This document shows, piece by piece, positions 9,222 through 19,100 of a DNA stretch of 64,000 nt. Origin of the DNA: Chloroflexota bacterium. GTDB taxonomy: Bacteria > Chloroflexota > Anaerolineae > Anaerolineales > Villigracilaceae. A program made the position numbers and the translations under genes. The stretch is taken from positions 25,377 to 89,376 of the forward strand of contig JAKAKJ010000089.1 in NCBI GenBank assembly GCA_021824575.1, written 5' to 3'. Every line of letters starts with the position of its first letter. The first letter of the stretch is position 1. Under the pieces are notes generated by a model. That model did not search any database. It was not told where the DNA came from and saw nothing but the letters and a program-made list of their open reading frames with translations.

Positions 9222-9644
9222 TCACCAACCATCGCGCGATGTCAATTGCCTATATGCTCCAACCCACGGTTTCCCCAACCTGTGATTCTCGCTGACTTGA
9301 ATCTTCGCCAGCTTCTGCGCAATTTGTGCCGATAACATCGCCACACTTGCCCAATCGTCCGACAGCACGGCGGACCGCATCTTCTGCGCAGTCTGTCCAG
9401 CCCAAGCCCATTCCATGCGGAATTTGTCGGCCTTGATCCAATAATCGCGTTTCTCCCACGCGGCGACGGAAGAATCAATGCCATCCGCGATGGTCTGCAG
9501 AGCTATTGAGATAAATGAAGCAAGGTCGCGCACATCAGCGGTGACATCCTTTTGTCGAGCCAGTTCGCGGACAGCAAGCACAACCGCTTTGCTCAATTGA
9601 GTGCGTTGTTTTCCAATGGAATCAATGTTTACAATTCGGGACAT
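9222..9644 (-). CDS. conserved hypothetical protein
   Basis: 140 residues, probably helical and cytoplasmic, with no membrane segment or signal peptide. It opens MSRIVNIDSIGKQRTQL and is rich in Ala, Leu and Trp (for example WEKRDYWIKADKFRMEWAW). I do not recognise a named family. It lies alone, 31 bp downstream of the small membrane protein on the same strand, so the two may be co-transcribed. Other minus-strand frames inside it are shadows. Confidence 0.65.
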   Translation of the reverse strand: MSRIVNIDSIGKQRTQLSKAVVLAVRELARQKDVTADVRDLASFISIALQTIADGIDSSVAAWEKRDYWIKADKFRMEWAWAGQTAQKMRSAVLSDDWASVAMLSAQIAQKLAKIQVSENHRLGKPWVGAYRQLTSRDGW

Positions 9645-9675
9645 GGGTTGGGATTATACCAAGCAAATTTAGAAA

Positions 9676-9960
9676 CTATTCCCCTTTGCCGCCTGCCAGC
9701 TTTAGAAACAAAATGCCGATCAGAAGCGTCGCAAGAAAAACATACCAGGGAATTGCCGCCAGGATGCCCATCAGCCAATAATACACAGTATCAATCAACG
9801 CCGCGTCGCCTAATTGAATTACGCTGCTGATTACCAAGAAGATGGAACTTAATACCACAACAAATACGCCTGCAAAAAGCAGGTGTTCCAGTTTGACGAT
9901 CAGGCGCGTGGACCCGAACTGGTAACCGCCTCGGTAGCCGCTTCTTCTGTAATATCCCAT
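9676..9960 (-). CDS. small membrane protein, two helices
   Basis: 94 residues from the ATG at 9960, chosen because AGGAG lies 8 bases upstream; an upstream TTG at 9984 is less likely. The N-terminus is Gly/Arg/Tyr-rich (MGYYRRSGYRGGYQFG), followed by two hydrophobic segments at about residues 27-50 and 65-87. It resembles small membrane proteins that are common in Anaerolineae, but no function is known to me. Confidence 0.6.
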   Translation of the reverse strand: MGYYRRSGYRGGYQFGSTRLIVKLEHLLFAGVFVVVLSSIFLVISSVIQLGDAALIDTVYYWLMGILAAIPWYVFLATLLIGILFLKLAGGKGE

Positions 9961-10093
9961 TTCATCTTCTCCTTTCCTACTCAATCAATTTGCATTAACA
10001 AAATAATTGGGGCGGATTATAGCACAATTGTTCGGATTTGAAGTAAAATTACCAACGACAGTTCATTACATCATCACAGCGTGGAGATTTACT

Positions 10094-10681
10094 ATGGCAG
10101 ACGGCAAAACTCATGCGGCAGGAACAAGAACATTGGCAATGTTCCTGTTCGTTGGACAAATCACAAATGGAATTCATCAGGGCTATCCATTACAAACTAT
10201 TTTCTTTTCATCATTGACATTATCCATCGGAGCTTTGGGCGGACTATTTCTAACTCCCGATTTGGATGTGGACATCGGCAGCGACAGCGAGGATGAAGTC
10301 CGGGAAATATCTCCCTTGGGAGCAAACCTCTGGTGGATTTATTGGTTCCCTTATCGCAAATTGATCCCGCATCGCTCGCCATTGAGTCATTGGCCGGTTA
10401 TTGGGACGCTTGGCAGGTTACTCTACCTAAGCATCGCGTATTGGATATTGTTGGCGGTTGCTTATTTCCTGAATTCGACAGCGTTGGGTATTCTCCAACA
10501 AGCCGGAATTGGACTGTTGGAATTTCCATACTTTTATATCGCCGTAGTCGGATTGGCAAGCGCAGACACATTACATTTCCTCATGGACCAGCGCATCTTT
10601 CACAAAATATTCAGGCAGCGGAGATGGGTTCCACAACAACAAACCTGGTGGGGCAAAGCCTTTGCTCGGAATCAAGGTTGA
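10094..10681 (+). CDS. DUF2227 family putative metal-binding membrane protein
   Basis: 195 residues from the ATG at 10094, which has GGAG 9 bases upstream; the frame extends further 5' but the family starts at MADGKTHAAG. Key features are the His near the N-terminus (GKTHAAG), a DLDVD motif near residue 58, and HRSPLSHWP around 95, which together match the DUF2227 family with conserved His/Asp ligands. Several membrane segments follow, and a late HFLMD motif. Biochemical function is not established. It is monocistronic. Confidence 0.75.
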   Translation: MADGKTHAAGTRTLAMFLFVGQITNGIHQGYPLQTIFFSSLTLSIGALGGLFLTPDLDVDIGSDSEDEVREISPLGANLWWIYWFPYRKLIPHRSPLSHWPVIGTLGRLLYLSIAYWILLAVAYFLNSTALGILQQAGIGLLEFPYFYIAVVGLASADTLHFLMDQRIFHKIFRQRRWVPQQQTWWGKAFARNQG

Positions 10682-10765
10682 TGCCCGGAACTTGATTCGC
10701 CCAACCTAATGCTTTTCCATTGTCAAAGCGCGTATAAGCATAAAGTTAACAACCAGCCCTGTTTA

Positions 10766-10794
10766 TTGACGCTCCCTCTCCCGTGCTTTATAAT
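10766..10794 (+). promoter_or_regulatory. sigma-70-type promoter for tRNA-Leu (and probably tig)
   Basis: TTGACG at 10766-10771 and a perfect TATAAT at 10789-10794, separated by exactly 17 bp. The predicted start of transcription is near 10801, 35 bases before the tRNA. This is the best consensus promoter I found in the window. Confidence 0.75.
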
Positions 10795-10835
10795 TTCGCC
10801 GCGTTTCCGTAAACCGCGGCGGACGCGCCAGGCCA

Positions 10836-10917
10836 GGGGACGTGCTGGAACTGGCAGACAGGCATGACTTAGGATCATGTGCCGCAAGGCGTGAGGGTTC
10901 AAGTCCCTCCGTCCCCA
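10836..10917 (+). tRNA. tRNA-Leu (anticodon TAG)
   Basis: A complete cloverleaf can be drawn. The acceptor stem GGGGACG (10836-10842) pairs with CGTCCCC (10910-10916). The anticodon stem CATGA/TCATG (10863-10867 and 10875-10879) encloses the loop CTTAGGA with anticodon TAG at 10870-10872. A long class II variable arm (GTGCCGCAAGGCGT) and the T-loop GGTTCAAGTCC follow. The discriminator base is A and CCA is not encoded. It lies 49 bp upstream of tig. Confidence 0.93.
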
Positions 10918-10966
10918 CAAGCGAAGTTGTTCTTCGCCATCTGTTTATTAAAGAAGGAATTGAAGC

Positions 10967-12385
10967 TTGAAATTCGAAAAGACCATTCAAGAAGACCATC
11001 AGGCTCAAGTAATTGTTGAAGTGGAGCCCGAACGCCTCGACAAGGCTCGGCGACGCGCGGCCCGCAAACTCGCGGAGCGCGGCAAGATTCCCGGTTTTCG
11101 TCCGGGCAAAGCGCCGTATGAAGTAATCCTCCGTTATTACGGCGACGACGCCATTTACGAGCAGGCTGTTGATTTGCTTGTGGATGAAATCTATCCCGAA
11201 ATGCTGAAGGAAGCGGATATCAATCCTGCCGCTGCAGGTTCTCTCGAAAAGCTCGATAAGGCTGACGGGACCGACCTGCCCAAATTTACGTTCAAAGTGC
11301 CGCTGGCTCCCGAAGTAAATCTGGGCGATTACCACAGCGTGCGCGTGCCTTACGAATTCAAAGCGCCCGGCCCCGAGAAGCTCGATCAATCGCTGGAGGA
11401 TTTGCGGCAGATGTACGCCTCAACCGAGACCGTCGAGCGCGAGGCGCAGGAAGGCGATTACATTCTTGCTGACTTGGAATCCGAAAAAGAAGCATTGACA
11501 CGCCCCGGATTCGCGACACTGATTCGCAAAGAAGACCGCGAGAATGAATTCCCATTTCCCGGTTTTGCGCGTCAGCTCGCGGGAATGAAAGCGGGCGACT
11601 CCAAAACGATTCAACATACCTTCCCGGCAGATCATTCCGATGAAACGCTGGCCGGTCAAAGCGTGGAAATAAAAGCAACGGTCAAAACCGTCCGCTCGGT
11701 GACGCTGCCCGAACTGAACGATGACTTTGCCAAGATGGTTGGACAATACGAAAATCTCGACGCGCTCAAAGAAGCATTGACTAAGGAAATCGAAGCGGCG
11801 GCCCGCTCGCAGTACGATGACGACTACTTTACCCAGCTCGTTGACAAGATTAAAGAAGGCGCGACGATCAAATATGCGCCCCAGTCGCTTGAACATGAAG
11901 CCGGTCACGTTGTCGAAGATTTAGAACAGCGATTGGCACAGCAAGGTCTTGACCTTGAGACCTATTACAAGATGCAAAACACCGACGCTGCCAGATTCCT
12001 TGAAGAAGAAGCCAAACCCGTTGCAAAGAAACGTCTCGAGCGCTCGTTGATTTTGGACGAAATTTCGCGTCAGGAAAAAATCGAAGTGGACAATAAGTCA
12101 CTCGATGAAGAATTCAACAACACGCTGGTTGATCTGCAAATGCAGGGCGTGAACTTGGGAAAAATCCGCGGCGGCAGGCAGGGACAGCAGCGCGTCGCAG
12201 AAGCCGTCGCAATGGAATCCGCAAATCGCCTGCTGACGCGCCGCACGCTGGACCGCCTAAAAGCCATTGCAACGGGCGAATATAAGCCCGAAGAAAAAAC
12301 GGAAGAAGCCGCGGGCGAAGAAAAATCCAATGAAACGGAAGCCGCTCCATCGTCCGGCGAAGAAGCGAGCGAAGGTTCAGGCTAG
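10967..12385 (+). CDS. tig: trigger factor (ribosome-associated chaperone, peptidyl-prolyl isomerase)
   Basis: 472 residues starting with TTG at 10967, with AAGGA upstream. The N-terminal ribosome-binding domain contains the signature GFRPGKAP (about residues 44-51). A FKBP-like domain spans roughly residues 150-240 and the helical chaperone arm follows. The acidic, Glu-rich tail (from about 440) is a common extension. It binds nascent chains at the ribosome exit. It lies directly upstream of clpP, the arrangement also seen in E. coli and many other bacteria, and directly downstream of tRNA-Leu, possibly from the same promoter. Confidence 0.95.
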   Translation: MKFEKTIQEDHQAQVIVEVEPERLDKARRRAARKLAERGKIPGFRPGKAPYEVILRYYGDDAIYEQAVDLLVDEIYPEMLKEADINPAAAGSLEKLDKADGTDLPKFTFKVPLAPEVNLGDYHSVRVPYEFKAPGPEKLDQSLEDLRQMYASTETVEREAQEGDYILADLESEKEALTRPGFATLIRKEDRENEFPFPGFARQLAGMKAGDSKTIQHTFPADHSDETLAGQSVEIKATVKTVRSVTLPELNDDFAKMVGQYENLDALKEALTKEIEAAARSQYDDDYFTQLVDKIKEGATIKYAPQSLEHEAGHVVEDLEQRLAQQGLDLETYYKMQNTDAARFLEEEAKPVAKKRLERSLILDEISRQEKIEVDNKSLDEEFNNTLVDLQMQGVNLGKIRGGRQGQQRVAEAVAMESANRLLTRRTLDRLKAIATGEYKPEEKTEEAAGEEKSNETEAAPSSGEEASEGSG

Positions 12386-12479
12386 AATTACAGGCAAGAG
12401 CGCCGAGTCCGGCGCATCTAAAGAAATCAAATGATACAAAGTCAATGAAGGAAATTGCCAACAAGAAAAGAGAGAGGCT

Positions 12480-13097
12480 ATGAATATCCCAAATTTCAAG
12501 AATGTTGTCCCGATGGTTGTGGAGACGACAGGCCGCGGCGAGCGCGCGTATGATATTTATTCGTTGCTGCTCAAGGAGAGAATCATTTTTCTCGGCACGC
12601 CAATTGACGATCAGGTTGCGAATTTGATCGTGGCACAGCTGCTGTTCCTCAACCACGAGGACCCTGAAAAAGAAATCCAGATGTATGTCAACTCGCCGGG
12701 CGGAGTCATCTATGCCGGACTCGCGATCTACGACACGATGCAAATGATCTCGAACCCGATCAGCACCGTGGCCGTTGGTGTGACCGCGTCCTTCGGAACC
12801 GTATTGCTGACTGCCGGCACGAAGGGCCGACGCTACGCCCTGCCCAACGCGACCATCCACATGCACCAGCCGCTGGGCGGCGCGCAAGGACAGGCAACAG
12901 ATATCGAAATCCAGGCCAAGCAGATTTTGCGCTTGAAGGAACTTCTGAATCAAATCATGGCCAAACACACCGGCCAAACTTTGGAAGTGATCGAGCGCGA
13001 CACTGATCGGGATTTCTATATGGATGCGAAGGCTGCCGTTGCATACGGGTTGGTTGACCAAGTGCTGGAAGCCCCCGAAAAACAAAAAACGAAATAA
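12480..13097 (+). CDS. clpP: ATP-dependent Clp protease proteolytic subunit
   Basis: 205 residues, normal ClpP length. The nucleophile Ser is in GVTASFGT (S104; the usual form is AASMG, so the following Met is replaced by Phe). The catalytic His is in MHQPLGG (H129) and the Asp in the DTDRD segment near residue 177. YVNSPGG near 69 is the oxyanion-loop motif. AGAGAG-rich DNA upstream gives a ribosome site. It forms the tetradecameric protease chamber with ClpX or ClpC; no clpX follows here. A short GCGCCG/CGGCGC hairpin lies in the gap after tig. Confidence 0.95.
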   Translation: MNIPNFKNVVPMVVETTGRGERAYDIYSLLLKERIIFLGTPIDDQVANLIVAQLLFLNHEDPEKEIQMYVNSPGGVIYAGLAIYDTMQMISNPISTVAVGVTASFGTVLLTAGTKGRRYALPNATIHMHQPLGGAQGQATDIEIQAKQILRLKELLNQIMAKHTGQTLEVIERDTDRDFYMDAKAAVAYGLVDQVLEAPEKQKTK

Positions 13098-13119
13098 GAT
13101 TCCTCAAGCAAAAGCTTTG

Positions 13120-13140
13120 GGGCGGGTCGTTGACCCGCCC
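13120..13140 (+). terminator. GC-rich hairpin after clpP
   Basis: A perfect 8-bp stem GGGCGGGT/ACCCGCCC with a 5-base loop, 22 bp past the clpP stop. No U-run follows, so termination would need Rho or the hairpin may only protect the mRNA end. Confidence 0.45.
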
Positions 13141-13149
13141 TTAGCGCGC

Positions 13150-13155
13150 TATAAT
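13150..13155 (+). promoter_or_regulatory. -10 box immediately upstream of the DUF1028 gene
   Basis: A perfect TATAAT ends 7 bases before the ATG at 13163. A start site 7-8 bases downstream would coincide with the first codon, so the message would be leaderless. No clear -35 box is present at the right distance. Confidence 0.4.
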
Positions 13156-13162
13156 CCAGCCA

Positions 13163-14050
13163 ATGATCAATAACATATCTACATTTTCCATCGTGGCTTG
13201 TGATTTGAAATCACAGGCTTGGGGAATTGCTGTCGCGTCGAAATTTCCGGCGGTCGGTGCGGTTGTGCCATGGGTGCGCGCCAAAGCTGGAGCGGTCGCA
13301 ACGCAGGCAAACGCAAACACAACCTACGGCCCGCGCGGACTCGAAATGATGGCAGGCGGTTTATCGGCGGAAGAAACGCTCGAGAAACTTCTGTCGCATG
13401 ATCGCGAGCGCGAGCATCGTCAAGTTGGGCTTGTGGACGCAAATGGAAAGTCTGCTTCATTCACCGGTAAATCGTGCTTCGAGTGGGCAGGCGGACTCAC
13501 GGGTCCAGGTTATGCGATTCAGGGGAATATTTTGGCGGGACCCGAGGTTATCCAAAAAATGGAACACGCTTTTCTTGAGTCCCGAGGCGAATTGCCGGAG
13601 CGTTTGTTTGCTGCATTGGACGCAGGCAATCGAGCGGGAGGCGACCGGCGCGGACGTCAATCGGCTGCAATTTTAGTGGTCAAGCCAAATGCCGGTTATG
13701 GCGGCCACAATGACCGCTGGATGGATTACCGCGTAGACGATCATTTGAATCCAATCGCACGCCTTGAGGAATTGATCGAACTGCATCGTCTTTACTTTGG
13801 CAAAAGTCCGAAATCGGAACGCGTCATGTTGGAAGGCAAAGTCGTCAAGGACATCCAGAAGATTATGAAAGGCCTTGGTTATTACACTCCCACCGACGGC
13901 GAATATGATGACGCCACCCGCCAGGCATTCAGCGCGTTCGTTGGTAATGAAAATTTCGAAGAACGAGCTGATCCCGATAAAGGCTGGATTGATGGGCCAG
14001 TGCTGGAATATTTGATGAAAAAATTTGCAGCCGGAGATAAACAGAGATGA
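13163..14050 (+). CDS. DUF1028 (Ntn-hydrolase-like) protein with C-terminal peptidoglycan-binding-like domain
   Basis: 295 residues. Residues 1-210 match DUF1028: TFSIVACD at the start, WGIAVASKFPAVGAVVPW, ANTTYGPRGL, and SAAILVV followed by DRWMDYRVDDH. The family has an Ntn-hydrolase-like fold with no firmly assigned substrate. Residues 225-290 (VVKDIQKIMKGLGYYTPTDG, then DKGWIDGPVLEYL) look like the putative peptidoglycan-binding domain that often follows DUF1028. No signal peptide is seen, which is odd for a wall-binding role. There is no Shine-Dalgarno site; see the -10 box 7 bases upstream. Confidence 0.85.
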   Translation: MINNISTFSIVACDLKSQAWGIAVASKFPAVGAVVPWVRAKAGAVATQANANTTYGPRGLEMMAGGLSAEETLEKLLSHDREREHRQVGLVDANGKSASFTGKSCFEWAGGLTGPGYAIQGNILAGPEVIQKMEHAFLESRGELPERLFAALDAGNRAGGDRRGRQSAAILVVKPNAGYGGHNDRWMDYRVDDHLNPIARLEELIELHRLYFGKSPKSERVMLEGKVVKDIQKIMKGLGYYTPTDGEYDDATRQAFSAFVGNENFEERADPDKGWIDGPVLEYLMKKFAAGDKQR

Positions 14051-14096
14051 ACGCAAATGAATCTTTGTTTACCTTTGTTCATCCATAGTAAATTCG

Positions 14097-14897
14097 ATGC
14101 TCGATCAACTTTCCCCTCCCGTTCGCGGACTCATCCTCGACATGGACGGCGTGCTTTGGAGAGACGATACGCCGATTGGCGATCTGCACACCATCTTCGC
14201 TCGCATCCAGGCGCGTGGACTTCAAGTGGCACTTGCCACGAATAACGCCACCAAAACCGTTGACGAATACCTCGTCCGGCTGCGCGGCTTCGGCGTGGAA
14301 TTGGAACCCTGGCAAATCATCACTTCATCGTTAGCCACAGCACACACGCTGGAAAAAATTTTCCCGCAAAAAGGCATGGTTTTTGTGGTGGGTGAAAATG
14401 GGATCGTCAGCGATTTGCGTGAAAAAGGCTTTACGGTCATCACCGATCCAAACGATGAAACGCCGGTGGTTGCAGTCGTCGCGGGAATTGACCGCGCATT
14501 GAGTTATCACAAATTGCGCCGCGCCACATTACACATCCGGGCTGGCGCGCCGTTTTATGGGACCAATCCTGATACAACCTTTCCCACGCCGCTCGGACTT
14601 GTCCCAGGCGCAGGTTCCATTCTTGCCGCGCTTGAAGCTGCAACGGATGTAAAGCCCATTGTCATTGGCAAGCCGTCTCCGTTTTTATTCGAGCTTGCCG
14701 CAGAGCGAATGGGTTTAACCAAAGATGAATCGCTGGTCGTCGGCGACCGACTCGAGACCGATATTGCCGCGGCACAGATGATGGGCTGTCGCTGTGCGCT
14801 GGTATTATCAGGGGTCAGCACACACCAGCAAGCCGAGGCGTGGAATCCAAAGCCGGACTTGATTGCGAAAGATTTGTCGGAATTGGCTGGTATTTGA
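14097..14897 (+). CDS. HAD-superfamily hydrolase, subfamily IIA (NagD-like phosphatase)
   Basis: 266 residues. Motif I is LDMDGVLWR (nucleophile and acid Asp), motif II ATNNATKT, motif III GKPSPFLF and motif IV VGDRLETDIAAAQ. The cap lies between motifs II and III, which defines class IIA (NagD, phosphoglycolate phosphatase, 4-nitrophenylphosphatase). The substrate cannot be told from sequence. The rlmN start codon lies 2 bp after its stop, so the two form a unit. Confidence 0.9.
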   Translation: MLDQLSPPVRGLILDMDGVLWRDDTPIGDLHTIFARIQARGLQVALATNNATKTVDEYLVRLRGFGVELEPWQIITSSLATAHTLEKIFPQKGMVFVVGENGIVSDLREKGFTVITDPNDETPVVAVVAGIDRALSYHKLRRATLHIRAGAPFYGTNPDTTFPTPLGLVPGAGSILAALEAATDVKPIVIGKPSPFLFELAAERMGLTKDESLVVGDRLETDIAAAQMMGCRCALVLSGVSTHQQAEAWNPKPDLIAKDLSELAGI

Positions 14898-14899
14898 TA

Positions 14900-16012
14900 G
14901 TGCTTATTTACGATCTCGACTTAAGTTCTCTTTCCGAACTTCTAAACTCATGGGGCGAGCCTGCTTATCGCGCCAGGCAAATTTGGCAGGGCTTATATCA
15001 GCATTTCTACAATTCGCCATCGCAGTTCCCAAATATTCCAAAGACCTTGCGTGAGAAACTTGGAAACGAACTTGACTTCCTCGGTATCGAGCCAGTCCGC
15101 TATCTTGATTCATCCGATAAGCAGACGCGCAAAACGTTGTTCAAATTGCATGACGGCCATCTCATCGAAGCCGTGTTGATGCGTTATGGCGATCCGCCCC
15201 CCTTGTCCATTCCCTTCGGTCAGGACACTCCCCCCAAATCCGACTGCGTCGGATTTGGGGGGAGACGGAGAGGGGCTCGCCGCACGCTCTGTATCTCGAC
15301 ACAGGCCGGCTGCGCGATGGGATGCATCTTCTGCGCAACGGGGCAGATGGGATTCAAGCGTCATCTTTCCAGTGGCGAGATCGTGGCGCAGGTAATGTAC
15401 TACGCACGCATGTTGGGCAAAGAAGAAGTGCCTGTTACGAACATCGTCGTGATGGGCATGGGTGAACCATTTCATAATTATGAAAACACAATGGCGGCAA
15501 TTGACAGACTCAATGACGCAGATGGATATAACTTCGGCGCGCGTCGAATCACGATTTCAACCGTTGGTTTAGTTCCACAGATCAAGCGCTTCGCAGACGA
15601 AAAGCGGCAAGTCAATCTTGCCATTTCACTTCACGCCGCGCAAGATGATCTGCGTTTGAGCATGATGCCGATCAACAAAAAATATTCAATTGAAGAAATA
15701 TTGGATGCCTGTCGTTACTACGTCGCACAAACGGGACGGCGCGTCACGTTTGAATGGGCATTGATCAACGGCATCAACGACACGCCGGAGGAAGCTCGCA
15801 AACTTGCGACGCGGCTCAAAGGTTTATTATGTCATGTGAACGCAATTCCACTCAACCCCACCAAAGGTTATGAGGGCCAGGCGACAACGCGCGAGCGCGC
15901 AACCAGATTCAAAGAATCGCTGGAGCAGGCCGGAATTCCATGCACGATCCGAATGCGTCGTGGGATTGATATCCAGGCTGGATGTGGACAGCTGGCTGGT
16001 TCTACGGTCTGA
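14900..16012 (+). CDS. rlmN: dual-specificity 23S rRNA/tRNA adenine-C2 methyltransferase
   Basis: 370 residues from GTG at 14900, which begins VLIYDLDLSSL, the expected N-terminus; an ATG at 14840 would only add residues encoded inside the upstream gene. The radical-SAM cluster ligands are in AGCAMGCIFC (C138, C142, C145), and the second methyl-carrying Cys is in DIQAGCGQLAG near the C-terminus. The enzyme methylates A2503 of 23S rRNA and A37 of some tRNAs. Residues about 98-124, just before the cluster, are an extra Pro/Gly/Arg-rich loop encoded by a palindromic repeat (15228-15264); the usual family has no such insert. The frame is intact. Confidence 0.93.
   Translation: MLIYDLDLSSLSELLNSWGEPAYRARQIWQGLYQHFYNSPSQFPNIPKTLREKLGNELDFLGIEPVRYLDSSDKQTRKTLFKLHDGHLIEAVLMRYGDPPPLSIPFGQDTPPKSDCVGFGGRRRGARRTLCISTQAGCAMGCIFCATGQMGFKRHLSSGEIVAQVMYYARMLGKEEVPVTNIVVMGMGEPFHNYENTMAAIDRLNDADGYNFGARRITISTVGLVPQIKRFADEKRQVNLAISLHAAQDDLRLSMMPINKKYSIEEILDACRYYVAQTGRRVTFEWALINGINDTPEEARKLATRLKGLLCHVNAIPLNPTKGYEGQATTRERATRFKESLEQAGIPCTIRMRRGIDIQAGCGQLAGSTV
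15228..15264. repeat. perfect palindrome inserted in frame in rlmN
   Basis: A 17-bp arm (starting CTCCCCCCAAATCC) is followed by the 3-base loop TGC and its exact reverse complement. It encodes part of the extra loop at rlmN residues 98-124. It looks like an intergenic-type dispersed palindrome that landed in a gene without breaking the frame. Confidence 0.8.
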
Positions 16013-16171
16013 AGTTCTATGTCAAATGATCGGTTTATATTGTATTGGCTACGCGCAGCTCGCAAAGAACACAAAATCCGTTCCCAAATCAATTAAGCGT
16101 GTTCCAATCTATTGCTTGTCAGAACATCTCCTTTGAATTATAGTCAACCAATCTCATATCAAGAGTCAATC

Positions 16172-19100
16172 ATGGAAGCAAACCAAGAAAACAAATCCTG
16201 GCTTGAACGCCCCATTCACCCCGCATTCCCCGCAATTACAAGAGAAGTTGCCATCTTTGCAATCATCATTCTGGTGGCTGTTATCTCGCGCTTTTACAAT
16301 CTCGGCGCGCGCGTGATGAGTCATGATGAAAGTCTGCACACGTATTTCTCGTGGCTGCTTTATAAAGGCGATGGCTACCAGCATAACCCAATGATGCATG
16401 GGCCGCTTCAATTTCACTTGATCGCCCTTTCCTATTTCCTGTTTGGTCCCAACGATTTTACAGCCCGCATTCCCGCAGCACTGTTCAGCATCGCAACCAT
16501 TTCGATGGCGTGGTATTGGCGGCGCTATCTCGGCAAGACCGGTGGGATCCTCGCCGGCGTCATGATGGTGATCTCGCCCATCATGCTGTTCTACGGACGC
16601 TATGTCCGCGAAGACGCGTACGCGGTTTTCTCCGGCGTGTTGATGCTTTACATCGTGCTCCGCTATTTCGAAAGCGGCGAACGAAAGTATCTTTACTGGC
16701 TGGCGGTTGCGCTCGTCATCCATTTTACCGACAAAGAAACTTCGTTCATGTACACCGCCGAGCTTTTGATTTTCCTGGCGATCTACTTCATCGCGCGCGT
16801 GACGCGTAAAACCTGGGACGACGCCCTGGCTTATCGTGCCTTTATCATCGCCCTCGCAGTTGGGATTTTATTGCTCGGCGTCGGCGCGGGATTTGGAATT
16901 GCCGGAGGCAAAGCGGGCATTCTCGGCTCGACCGAAGTCGCCTCGCCCGCCAATCCTTCCGCTCCGACTTCGCCGCTTCAACCGACAACGAGCGCGGCAT
17001 CACCCGCCGCGATCCTGATCCTTGCCGGACTCGTTGCCATGGTTGCGGCGGGATATTTCCTTGTCCGCGGCTATACGTGGGAGCGGGTCAAAACCGAGCG
17101 TTCATTCGACATGTTGATCCTGGCGGGAACCTTTGTTCTGCCAATGCTTACCCCCTTCCCCATCAAGTTCCTGCAAAACTGGCTGCATACCACAATTCCC
17201 ACCACCGCACCCGAAGTCCAGGCATTGACATCGCACGATGTAACAGTCATCGGGCTATTCGTCGCGGGTTTCTTCGCGATCTCCATTGCCATTGGTTTGT
17301 TCTGGAACAAAGATTGGTGGAAATACGCGCTGACGTTTTGGATTCCCTACACAGTCTTTTACACAACCGTCTTTACCAACACCGACGGCTTCTTCACCGG
17401 CGTGGTTGGTTCGCTCGGATACTGGCTCGCACAGCAAGCTGTCCAGCGCGGCAGCCAGCCGTGGTATTACTACCTGCTGATTCAAATCCCGATTTATGAG
17501 TTTCTTCCGTTCCTCGGCTCGATCCTGGCGCTTATTCTTGCGCTGCGGCGCAAGCCGGCCACAATCACATCGGAAGGCGGCGAGGAATTAGCAACTGCAA
17601 AGCCGATCTCAACCGAAGAAGTTAATTTTCCAAACACTTTCCCCCTGCTGATTTATTGGATCGTCGCCAGCATCACGGCGTTCAGTATAGCTGGCGAAAA
17701 GATGCCGTGGCTCACTTACCATTTAACATGGCCGATGATTTTATTTGCCGGTTGGGGACTCGGCTACGTGATTGACACGACCGATTGGCAAAAACTCCGC
17801 CAACAGAAAGCATTGCTTGCGCTCGGCGCGGTTTTCATTTTCTTTACAAGTTTTGCCGCCGCCATGATCGCCCTGCTCAGCCCCACGCCGCCATTCCAGG
17901 GTTCCGACTTGCTGCAGTTGCAAAACACGATGGCATTCCTTTTGCCCGCCATCGTTGCGATTGCCAGCGCACTGGGTTTGATCTATCTGCTGCGCGATTG
18001 GGCCGGTAGACAAATCGCAAATGCCTTTATCCTGACATTTTTCACTATCATGGCTGTGCTGACAGTCCGCGCCGCGTTCAGGGCTTCCTACATTGACTAT
18101 AACGATGCCACCGAATATCTCGTTTACGCGCACGCCGCGGCAGGTGTAAAAGACGTCATCAGCCAGGCAACTGAAATTTCCGAACGCACGACGGGCGGTA
18201 TGGGAATCAACATCGCCTACGACGCCAGCGCGCCGGATACCGGCGTATCATGGCCGTTCGTGTGGTATCTGCGCGATTTCACGAACCAGCATTCCTTCGA
18301 CCAGCCCACGCGCGCTTTGCGCGATTCGACCATCGTGATTGTCGACTCAAAAAACTTCGATAAGATTGATGCGGCCCTCGGCTCGGATTATTACCGCATA
18401 GATTACATCCGCATGTGGTGGCCGAACCAGGATTACTTCAACCTGGTCAGCGACCGGCAGCCTTCCATCCCGTTCGATCAGGGTTATTCTTGCAACGGCA
18501 TCCTCAGTTTCCTGAGACTCATCAAAACCAAGGACTTTTCACGCATCTGTTCCGCCATCTTGAATCCGTCCATCCGTGCTGGCATCTGGGACATTTGGCT
18601 GAACCGCGATTACACGGCGTATGCCGCAGCGACAGGCAACACGAATATGACGCTCGCGACATGGCAGCCATCGGACGCGATGCGTATGTACATCCGCAAA
18701 GATGTTGCCCAGCAAATTTGGAAATACGGTACAGCGCCCGTGCAGCCCGTGGCCGAGGTTGATCCCTACCAGGGAAAGACGATCACACTCAACGCCGATC
18801 AAATCATCACCTCGAGCGGATTATCTGTTCCCATGAACGCGCCGCGCTCGCTGGCATTTGCGCCGGACGGGACATTTTACGTTGCCGACTCCCGCAACCA
18901 TCGCATCCTGCACTTCGACCCAAGCGGGAACCTGATCAATCAATGGGGCACGCCAACTGGCAACGATCCCAACAACCCGAATCCGGCCGCGCCGCCTTCG
19001 ACATTCAACGAGCCTTGGGGCGTTGCCGTCGGCCCGGACGGATCCGTTTACGTCGCGGATACATGGAATCATCGCATCCAAAAATTCACCGCGGACGGCC

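Noticed and set aside
10763..11389. 208-residue minus-strand frame covering the tRNA and the start of tig
   Set aside because: It runs through the tRNA-Leu gene and antisense to tig; cannot be coding at the same time.
12114..13085. 323-residue minus-strand open frame across clpP
   Set aside because: It is the antisense of a well conserved clpP and the end of tig; no family features, low-complexity His/Arg content.
14840..14899. ATG start for rlmN within the HAD gene
   Set aside because: It adds 20 residues not seen in RlmN; the GTG at 14900 lies just after the upstream stop.
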